Shown piece by piece: positions 55,817 through 64,000 of a DNA stretch of 64,000 bases (positions within the stretch are counted from its first letter, which is position 1; the number at the start of each line of letters is the position of its first letter). The stretch comes from Thiothrix sp. UBA5583. Lineage in GTDB: Bacteria; Pseudomonadota; Gammaproteobacteria; Thiotrichales; Thiotrichaceae. The translations under genes and the position numbers were made by a program. The notes beneath the pieces were generated by a model that made no database searches, had not been told where the DNA came from, and saw only the letters and a program-made list of their open reading frames with translations. Location of the stretch: assembly GCA_002425225.1 (NCBI GenBank), contig DILV01000034.1, forward strand, positions 28,303 to 92,302, written 5' to 3'.

Positions 55817-56371
55817 TTATGAGAAAGGAATCTCCTGTGGTTTTTCGTCCTCATAACGCTTGATACTGGCAAGAATTTCAGCTTTTGCAGCAGCGGCATC
55901 TGCCCAACCATCAACCTTGACCCACTTGCCTGCATCCAGTTCCTTATAACGCTCGAAGAAATGCTGAATCTGTTTCAACAGCAGCTCTGGCAGGTCAGTG
56001 TATTCAACAACATTGCGATAGCCGGAAGACAGCTTGTGCCCTGGAACAGCGATAATTTTGGCATCAACGCCGGATTCATCAGACATTTTCAACATGCCGA
56101 CCGGGCGCACTGGAATAACCGCACCGTGCATCAGAGGAGTCGGAGTGACCACCAGAACGTCGGTCGGGTCGCCGTCTTCCGCCAACGTGTGCGGAATAAA
56201 ACCGTAATTGGCGGGATAGAACATCGGTGTGGACATGAAGCGGTCAACGTACAGTGCACCGCTTTCCTTATCCAGCTCATACTTGACTGGCGTAGCCAGC
56301 GCAGGAATTTCGATGATGACGTTTACGCTTTCAGGGACATCTTTCCCCACTGGAACCTTATCAATATTCAT
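55817..56371 (-). CDS. ppa: Inorganic pyrophosphatase (soluble, type I)
   Basis: The 184-residue enzyme hydrolyses pyrophosphate in the cytoplasm. The family motifs [33 protein letters not shown] and the downstream Asp/Lys positions ([12 protein letters not shown]) are present. It is near the mrdA start, and a membrane-bound pyrophosphatase lies about 1.6 kb away, so the cell can both waste and save pyrophosphate energy. Confidence 0.96.
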   Translation of the reverse strand: MNIDKVPVGKDVPESVNVIIEIPALATPVKYELDKESGALYVDRFMSTPMFYPANYGFIPHTLAEDGDPTDVLVVTPTPLMHGAVIPVRPVGMLKMSDESGVDAKIIAVPGHKLSSGYRNVVEYTDLPELLLKQIQHFFERYKELDAGKWVKVDGWADAAAAKAEILASIKRYEDEKPQEIPFS

Positions 56372-56464
56372 ATGGTTTACTCTACCGTTGCACAGAAATA
56401 GCGGTATTATATCGCCTTACGGCAATTCTCACATCAACTTGTCGACAATTTTAAGAGAACCTGT

Positions 56465-57046
56465 ATGGCAAATTCATTACGCGACCAACTCCTGAGGGCA
56501 GGGCTGATCACGAGCGAGCAAGTGGAAAAAGCGAACCAGCCCAAACCGAAGCCCACCGAAAAGCCCAAGGGGAAACCACCCGGCAAACCTCAGTCGAAAC
56601 CGGAAAAACCCAAGGAAAACAAGGCAAAGAACCCTGCACCAAAACCAAAAAGTGACCTCGCCCAGTTCTATGAGGCACGTGCACAGACTGAGCGTGAAGA
56701 GCGCTTGCAAGCCGAACAACAGCAACGGGAACTGGCTGCACGCCGCAAGCAAACCCGCGAACAGGTTGCCCAATTGCTCAACAGCCATTCGCAAAATGTC
56801 GACGATGCTGATATTCGCTATAATTTTGTGGTTGGTGACAACATCAAATACCTGTACGTCACTGCCCAACAGCAGCAGGATTTGGCAGATGGCAAACTCG
56901 CCATTACCTTTCAGGCAGGCAAACGTTGTCTGATTCCGACCGAAATTGGTCAACAGGTTTTGGAACTTGATCCCTCCAAAATCGTCATTTTCAATACCCC
57001 GGAAATGGACAGCATCCCCACAACGTTCACGGAGCCGCAGCCTTAA
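56465..57046 (+). CDS. DUF2058 (YaiL-like) protein
   Basis: The 193-residue protein starts MANSLRDQLLRAGLITSEQVEKA, the YaiL/DUF2058 N-terminus. A long Lys/Pro-rich stretch (KPKPTEKPKGKPPGKPQSKP) follows, then a charged coil and a C-terminal domain with RYNFVVGDNIKYLYV. The family has no settled function; it is suspected to bind nucleic acid or ribosome-related partners. It is convergent with rsmI, overlapping by about 20 bases. Confidence 0.85.
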   Translation: MANSLRDQLLRAGLITSEQVEKANQPKPKPTEKPKGKPPGKPQSKPEKPKENKAKNPAPKPKSDLAQFYEARAQTEREERLQAEQQQRELAARRKQTREQVAQLLNSHSQNVDDADIRYNFVVGDNIKYLYVTAQQQQDLADGKLAITFQAGKRCLIPTEIGQQVLELDPSKIVIFNTPEMDSIPTTFTEPQP

Positions 57047-57881
57047 CCAGCGCTTGTTTGTATAACTGGTTTTTAGGCAAGCCAGTCAGGCGGGCAGCAA
57101 TAGCAGCCGCCTGCCTGACCGGCAAGTCTTCTTTCAGCAACACATCCAGCAGCTCATCGGCATTGAGGGTTGTTGCAGGCGGCTGATCTGCCTCCACTAC
57201 CTTGCCTGCCACTACCACCACGAATTCGCCGCGAGACATGTTGCCATCCAGTGCCATTTGCTGCATCAGTTCCGCCGCCTTGCCCCGGTAAGTGCTTTCA
57301 AATAGTTTGGTCAGTTCACGCAATAGCACGACTTGCCGCTCCCCTCCCAACACTTCTGCCACATCAGCCAGCATGTCCGCAATACGGTGGCTGGACTCGT
57401 AAAACACCAGTGTGCGTGATTCATCCCGCAAACTTTCCAGCCATTTGCAGCGGGAAGCTGGCTTGGCAGGCAGGAAACCTTCAAACACAAAGCGGTCGGT
57501 CGGCAAACCCGCCACTGACAGCGCCGCAATCAGGGCGCTAGCCCCCGGAACCGGTACAATCCTGAAACCTTCCAGCCCCAAGGCATGAACCAGCTTGTAG
57601 CCGGGGTCACTGATCAGGGGTGTACCTGCGTCACTGACCAATGCTAGTTGCATCCCCTGTTGCAGTTCTGCCCGGATGCTTTCTATCCGCCCCGTTTCAT
57701 TGTGGTCATGCAGACTAGCCAAGGTATTCTGGATACCGAAATGGGTAAACAGATTGCGTGTTACCCGTGTATCCTCGGCATATACCTTATCGACCTCCGC
57801 CAAGATACGCTTTGCCCGCATAGTCATGTCTTCCAGATTACCAATCGGGGTGGCAACGCAGTACAGGGTTCCCTGCTTCAT
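57027..57881 (-). CDS. rsmI: 16S rRNA (cytidine(1402)-2'-O)-methyltransferase
   Basis: The 284-residue enzyme methylates C1402 of 16S rRNA using SAM. The tetrapyrrole-methylase fold shows LYCVATPIGNLEDMT, EDTRVTRNLFTHFG, LVSDAGTPLISDPGYKLV, and VPGASALIAALSVAGLPTD. AGGAG is well placed before the start. In E. coli it is divergent from lpoA; here hppA is inserted between them. Confidence 0.96.
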   Translation of the reverse strand: MKQGTLYCVATPIGNLEDMTMRAKRILAEVDKVYAEDTRVTRNLFTHFGIQNTLASLHDHNETGRIESIRAELQQGMQLALVSDAGTPLISDPGYKLVHALGLEGFRIVPVPGASALIAALSVAGLPTDRFVFEGFLPAKPASRCKWLESLRDESRTLVFYESSHRIADMLADVAEVLGGERQVVLLRELTKLFESTYRGKAAELMQQMALDGNMSRGEFVVVVAGKVVEADQPPATTLNADELLDVLLKEDLPVRQAAAIAARLTGLPKNQLYKQALVKAAAP

Positions 57882-57986
57882 TCTTGCTCCTTACATCTGA
57901 ACATTCATTGCAAATTGCCACAATTATACCTACGCTAATAAGCAAGCCACTTTATTGCATAACACAACAGGCTTAGAGGAGTTTGT

Positions 57987-59990
57987 ATGCCCAACTACGC
58001 TGTCATACCTCTCACCTTAGGCATTATCGGTCTGATAATTGCTTTCTACATTTACCGTCTGGTGCTTCGCTATCCCGCAGGTGAAGACAAGGTAAAAAAA
58101 ATTGCTGATCAAATCCATCTCGGTGCAATGGTATTCATGCGCAGTGAATACAAGATACTTGTCATGTTTGCCATCGTCCTTTGTGCTGCACTATATGTGT
58201 TTTTAGGCTGGAAAACAGCATTGGCTTTTGCTGTCGGTGCAAGTGCATCAGGCGCGGCTGGTTGGTTGGGCATGTATTCGGCAACCAAGGCCAACGTCCG
58301 CACAACGATAGCCGCACGCGATCACGGAGCTGCTACTGCACTCTCGGTGGCATTTTATGGTGGCTCTATCATGGGTCTGTGCGTTGCCTCCCTCGGTTTG
58401 CTGGGGCTGGGTTTACTGTATTACCTGTTTGGTGGGGATCCTGAAACCGCCCACGCCATCCACGGTTTTGGCATGGGCGCATCCACTGTTGCCTTGTTCT
58501 CGCGCGTTGGCGGTGGCATTTACACCAAAAGTGCCGACGTTGGTGCTGATCTGGTCGGCAAGATTGAAGCAGGCATCCCCGAGGACGACCCCCGCAATCC
58601 CGGTGTTATTGCTGACAACGTGGGGGATAACGTAGGCGACGTGGCAGGTATGGGTTCAGACATTTTCGAATCCTACTGCGGCTCAATGATTGCCACCATT
58701 GCCATTGCGTCCACCCTGGCGGCAGAGCACTTGCTGGCGCTGGGTTCACGTGAATCCCTGATGTTCCTGCCATTGGCGCTGGCCTCCACAGGCTTGCTGT
58801 GTTCCATTATCGGTATTCTGCTAATACGTATCCTGTCCAGCAAGAGACCGGATGTTGCCTTGCGCTCCGGCACAATCAGTGCTGCCAGCCTGTTCATCGT
58901 TCTGGCGTATATCGACATTAGCGCCCTGAACATCAGCAGCCATGTCTGGTGGTCAGTATTATGTGGTGCTTTAGGCGGCATTATCATTGGTCTGGTCACA
59001 GAGTATTACACTTCATCCAAACCCGTACAGAAAATTGCCAAAGCTGGCGAGACCGGCCCAGCAACCGTCATGATCGCCGGATTGGCAGTTGGAATGCAAT
59101 CTGTTGCCATTCCGGTCTTCACCATCGCAATGGTTATTTTCATCGCCAGCCAACTGGCAGGGTTGTATGGTGTCGGCATTGCTGCTGTTGGAATGCTGGC
59201 AACCGTCGGCATCACCATGGCTATTGATGCTTACGGCCCGGTTGCAGACAATGCCGGGGGAATTGCCGAAATGGGCGGGATGGGCAAAGAAGTACGCCAA
59301 ATCACCGACTCGCTGGATGAGCTAGGCAATACCACCGCAGCCATCGGCAAAGGCTTCGCCATCGGTGCCGCCGCACTGGCTGCATTGGCAATCATTGCTG
59401 CCTTCATCGAAACCCTGCACACCCATCACCCCGGTTTTGAGCTGAGCCTTGGCAATCCAGAAGTGTTGATGGGCATGTTCATCGGCGGTGTCATCCCCTT
59501 TCTGATAGCCTCCATCACCATGACCGCCGTAGGTGATGCCGCATTTGAAATGATCAACGAAATCCGCCGCCAGTTCCAAGAGATTCCCGGCTTGTTGGAG
59601 GGACATGCCGACCCGGATACCGCCCGCTGTGTCGACATCGCCACCAAAGCAGCTCTGAAAAAAATGGTACTGCCCGGCGTGCTGGCGGTTAGCGCCCCGG
59701 TCATTGTCGGTTTCCTGATCAGCCCAGAAGCACTGGGCGGCATGTTGGCTGGTGCATTGCTAGGCTGCGTCTTGCTGGCACTGACCATGGCAAATGCTGG
59801 TGGCGCGTGGGATAACTCCAAAAAGTATGTGGAAAAAGGTAATCTGGGTGGTAAAGGCTCATCTGTCCACGCAGCTACCGTGGTGGGTGACACCGTTGGC
59901 GACCCCTTCAAGGACACCGCAGGCCCCTCCATGAACATTCTGATTAATGTCATGGCCATTGTCAGTCTAGTCATTGCTCCACTGTTGTAA
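57987..59990 (+). CDS. hppA: Membrane-bound ion-translocating pyrophosphatase
   Basis: The 667-residue integral membrane protein has about 16 helices and pumps H+ or Na+ with energy from pyrophosphate. The substrate-binding acidic motifs DVGADLVGK and [16 protein letters not shown] are intact. The position after GNTT is Ala ([10 protein letters not shown]), which marks the K+-dependent group. Whether it moves H+ or Na+ cannot be settled by eye. A GAGGAG box precedes the start. It lies between rsmI and lpoA. Confidence 0.95.
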   Translation: MPNYAVIPLTLGIIGLIIAFYIYRLVLRYPAGEDKVKKIADQIHLGAMVFMRSEYKILVMFAIVLCAALYVFLGWKTALAFAVGASASGAAGWLGMYSATKANVRTTIAARDHGAATALSVAFYGGSIMGLCVASLGLLGLGLLYYLFGGDPETAHAIHGFGMGASTVALFSRVGGGIYTKSADVGADLVGKIEAGIPEDDPRNPGVIADNVGDNVGDVAGMGSDIFESYCGSMIATIAIASTLAAEHLLALGSRESLMFLPLALASTGLLCSIIGILLIRILSSKRPDVALRSGTISAASLFIVLAYIDISALNISSHVWWSVLCGALGGIIIGLVTEYYTSSKPVQKIAKAGETGPATVMIAGLAVGMQSVAIPVFTIAMVIFIASQLAGLYGVGIAAVGMLATVGITMAIDAYGPVADNAGGIAEMGGMGKEVRQITDSLDELGNTTAAIGKGFAIGAAALAALAIIAAFIETLHTHHPGFELSLGNPEVLMGMFIGGVIPFLIASITMTAVGDAAFEMINEIRRQFQEIPGLLEGHADPDTARCVDIATKAALKKMVLPGVLAVSAPVIVGFLISPEALGGMLAGALLGCVLLALTMANAGGAWDNSKKYVEKGNLGGKGSSVHAATVVGDTVGDPFKDTAGPSMNILINVMAIVSLVIAPLL

Positions 59991-60110
59991 CCTCAGATCA
60001 CGGGGGAATCCCTGACATTTTGCAGCAATAAACACTCAGTTATTGTCCTGAAAAATGCTATATTCCCCTTCGACATTTACACCCACCAACTGGCAGCAGG
60101 ATTGACCAAC

Positions 60111-61619
60111 ATGCAGAAAAACAAGCGTAACGGAATGACGAAATGCCTCTATGCCTCCCTATTTGCCCTGACACTATTACTGCAAGGCTGTACACCAGAA
60201 AATATCGCTGGTAACAAAACTGGCAGTGCCTTGCCCAACGATGCCTCCATCGAACAAGCCAACCAGTTAATGAAACAGGGGAAAAAACGCGAAGCCGCCC
60301 AAAGCTACTATCAAGCAGCGGCAAGCTATCAGCCCCCCCAACGTGAGCGGGTCATTCTGCAAGCCGCTGAAATTGCAGCCTCCATTGGCGATGAAAAACT
60401 CACCAATAGTTATCTCGCCGGTATTCCGGCTGCGGCACTGGACGGGGAAAACCGTGGGCGCCACGCCTATGTCCGCGCCCTATTGGCTCTGCAACAAAAC
60501 AACGCTGAATTGGCATTACGCAGCCTGCCGACCGATCTGAATAGCCTTTCACCGGCATTGCGCGAAAAAGTCCAGCATGTCCGCACCCGTGCACAAGCAA
60601 TGGCAGGCAAAGACGGCAATGCAGGTGGCAACGTACAGGCAGCTCTGATACCGACTGCTGCCAACAAGATTGCCGTGCTGCTCCCTCAATCCGGCGCACT
60701 CGGCAAAGTCAGCCAGGAAATCATGCAAGGCATCCAGACCGCCCGCACCAGTCTGGGTAGCGCTGCACAGGTACAACTGTATGATCTGGATGCAGGTGGC
60801 TCCGTTCTCCAATACCAACAGGCCGTCAATGACGGTGCCGACATCATTGTTGGGCCGCTGGATAAGGAATCCCTAGCCCAATTGCTGACCCAGCCCCAAA
60901 TACTAACCAAACCTATCCTGAGCCTCAATTATCTGACCGAAAACCGTAATATTCCGGGAGCACTCTACCAGTTTGGCCTACTCCCGGAAGATGAAGCTAG
61001 CCAAGTTGCCGACTTTGCCAGTGCCCGTGGTCAAAACGCGGCAGTAATCCTCGCACCAGACTCCAGTTGGGGCGACCGGGTATCCACCGCCTTCCGCGCC
61101 AACTACCAGCGCAAAGGCGGGCAAATCCTGGCAATCCAGAAATACCCTGATGCCCCCTCCAGTGCTTATGCCGAAAACGCCCAAGCAGCTTTGGCAGCCG
61201 CACAAGACCGCGCCAACATGGTGTTTCTGGCAGCATCCCCCAGCCAAGCACGTCTGATGCGCCCCTTGCTGGAAGCACAAGCACCTGGCATCCCGGTTTA
61301 TGCTACCTCGCACATTTTCTCCGGGCGCACCGACCCCGGTGCTGATGCTGACCTAGATGGCATTATTTACACGGAAATCCCTTGGGTTATTGAAAGCCTG
61401 CAAGCAGGAACCCTCAACAACGCCACTTACCCACGCATGTTCGCACTGGGCATGGATGCATTCCTGATCGCCAAAAACCTGCCCAGCATTGCCCGCAACC
61501 CGAATGCACGGGTCAATGGCAAAACCGGGAATATCAGTGTGGCAGGCAACCGTCAGGTACAGCGTAGCCTGCTGTTTGCCACCTTCGCCAATGGCCTCCC
61601 ACAGCCGCTTGGACAATAA
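60111..61619 (+). CDS. lpoA: Penicillin-binding protein activator LpoA
   Basis: The 502-residue outer membrane lipoprotein (ALTLLLQGC) has an N-terminal helical TPR-like domain and a C-terminal periplasmic-binding-protein-like domain (IAVLLPQSGALGKVSQEIM). LpoA activates PBP1A for peptidoglycan synthesis from outside. The ATG at 60111 follows an AGGA box; an upstream TTG and a downstream ATG are alternatives. It heads the lpoA-yraN-diaA-argA run. Confidence 0.92.
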   Translation: MQKNKRNGMTKCLYASLFALTLLLQGCTPENIAGNKTGSALPNDASIEQANQLMKQGKKREAAQSYYQAAASYQPPQRERVILQAAEIAASIGDEKLTNSYLAGIPAAALDGENRGRHAYVRALLALQQNNAELALRSLPTDLNSLSPALREKVQHVRTRAQAMAGKDGNAGGNVQAALIPTAANKIAVLLPQSGALGKVSQEIMQGIQTARTSLGSAAQVQLYDLDAGGSVLQYQQAVNDGADIIVGPLDKESLAQLLTQPQILTKPILSLNYLTENRNIPGALYQFGLLPEDEASQVADFASARGQNAAVILAPDSSWGDRVSTAFRANYQRKGGQILAIQKYPDAPSSAYAENAQAALAAAQDRANMVFLAASPSQARLMRPLLEAQAPGIPVYATSHIFSGRTDPGADADLDGIIYTEIPWVIESLQAGTLNNATYPRMFALGMDAFLIAKNLPSIARNPNARVNGKTGNISVAGNRQVQRSLLFATFANGLPQPLGQ

Positions 61620-61974
61620 GCCCAAAGCGCCACACCTCCAACGTGGCACAAGCACCGAGCAACTGGCCTGCAATCATTTGCAGGCCAGTGGGCTAAAACT
61701 TTTGCACCAGAATTACCGTTTACGCACAGGTGAGATTGACCTCATCATGCGTGATGGCAATACCATTGTGTTTATCGAAGTCCGCTACCGCAAAAACAAC
61801 CGCTATGGCGGCGCAATTTGCAGTATTGACCCACGCAAACAAGCGCGTATCATCCGCACCGCACAACACTATCTCCAATACCGTTCACCTGATGCTCAGG
61901 CACGGTTTGATGTCATTGCAGTAGAAGGCAACGATGACATACATTGGGTCAGGAATGCCTTCGATCTGGGCTAA
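61591..61974 (+). CDS. yraN: YraN-family (UPF0102) endonuclease-like protein
   Basis: The 127-residue protein has the restriction-endonuclease-like core of UPF0102: RTGEIDLIMRDGNTIVFIEVRYRKNNRYG, with the PD-(D/E)xK-type residues. Its role is unproved; a Holliday-junction or DNA-processing function has been proposed for the family. Its start overlaps the lpoA end by 29 bases. It is followed by diaA after three bases. Confidence 0.9.
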   Translation: MASHSRLDNKPKAPHLQRGTSTEQLACNHLQASGLKLLHQNYRLRTGEIDLIMRDGNTIVFIEVRYRKNNRYGGAICSIDPRKQARIIRTAQHYLQYRSPDAQARFDVIAVEGNDDIHWVRNAFDLG

Positions 61975-63860
<1,886 letters not shown>

Positions 63861-63898
63861 GGAGTTGCTACGCTCTATTTATTATTTTTCATCGCTAT

Positions 63899-63931
63899 AA
63901 AAAAAGTCCTGCTAACGTAACAGTTAGCAGA
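63899..63931 (-). terminator. Rho-independent terminator of the rRNA operon
   Basis: On the minus strand CTGCTAAC and GTTAGCAG form an eight-base stem with a TGTTAC loop, followed by GACTTTTTTT. It lies about ten bases after the 5S rRNA end and would close the rRNA transcript; argA ends about 40 bases away on the other strand. Confidence 0.88.
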
Positions 63932-63940
63932 GCTTCTGAT

Positions 63941-64000
63941 TAAGCGCCTGGCGTTGACCTCCTCTCACATGGGGAGACACAACACTACCATCGACGATGT
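63941..64000 (-). rRNA. rrf: 5S rRNA, 3' part, cut by window edge
   Basis: Read on the minus strand, the edge shows CGATGGTAGTGTTGTGTCT, CCCCATGTGAGAG and GCCAGGCGCTT. These match the last half of gammaproteobacterial 5S rRNA (E. coli has CGATGGTAGTGTGGGGTCT, CCCCATGCGAGAG and CCAGGCAT in the same order). About 60 of some 115 bases are inside. The rest, and presumably the 23S and 16S genes, lie to the right. Confidence 0.93.

Overview
The window looks like a piece of chromosome from a sulfur-oxidising gammaproteobacterium, most likely a filamentous Thiothrix-type member of the Thiotrichales. This rests on a close match to the Acidithiobacillus-type sulfide:quinone oxidoreductase, typical gammaproteobacterial gene sets (lptM-lysA, lpoA-yraN-diaA, mrdA-rodA-rlpA-dacA-ybeD-lipB, hspQ, cytochrome c4), system II cytochrome c maturation, and a multi-domain STAND/protease locus of the kind common in filamentous bacteria. 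The genus is an inference.

Layout. 1-5.3 kb: start of a thiolase gene (cut by the edge), a LiuR-like MerR regulator with a REP palindrome at its end, a CHASE2 nucleotide cyclase, and an orphan RnfD-like/DUF2330 pair. 5.3-6.8 kb: lysA and lptM. 6.9-14.3 kb: the most accessory-looking part, with a SIR2-like protein, a STAND NTPase with about 13 HEAT repeats broken by a 19-bp duplication, a Phd/UPF0175-DUF3368 toxin-antitoxin pair, a trypsin-co-occurring protein and a trypsin-like peptidase. The SIR2-like protein and the peptidase share a near-identical coiled module. 14.3-22.3 kb: nadC, sqr, cca, the coupled chain hspQ-TauE/SafE-lipase-photolyase, and tatD. 22.4-35.1 kb: a calcium-repeat lipoprotein, then a minus-strand run HlyD, RND permease, Pro/Ala-rich protein, ParA-like ATPase, TPR protein, coiled-coil membrane protein, dynamin-like GTPase and ApbE. 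35.3-41.7 kb: pseudopilins gspGHIJ divergent from rhombosortase, then comF, yicC, cbpA and a Deg protease. 41.75-42.15 kb: a promoter-to-terminator interval that looks like an unnamed small RNA. 42.1-48.3 kb: engB, cytochrome c4, resB-ccsB, a DsbA-like protein and coq7. 48.3-55.8 kb: the cell-elongation operon mrdA-rodA-mltB-rlpA-dacA-ybeD-lipB. 55.8-63.9 kb: ppa, a DUF2058 gene, rsmI, hppA, lpoA-yraN-diaA-argA. The right edge holds the 3' end of a 5S rRNA gene and its terminator, both on the minus strand.

How the parts work together. The housekeeping blocks cover lysine, NAD and arginine synthesis, wall elongation, c-type cytochrome assembly, phosphate-energy handling and sulfide oxidation. 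The two best places to look for undescribed biology are the SIR2-STAND-protease locus (a likely conflict or self-surveillance system) and the RND-ParA-dynamin cluster (a possible spatially organised envelope complex). Functions here are read from sequence motifs without database searches.
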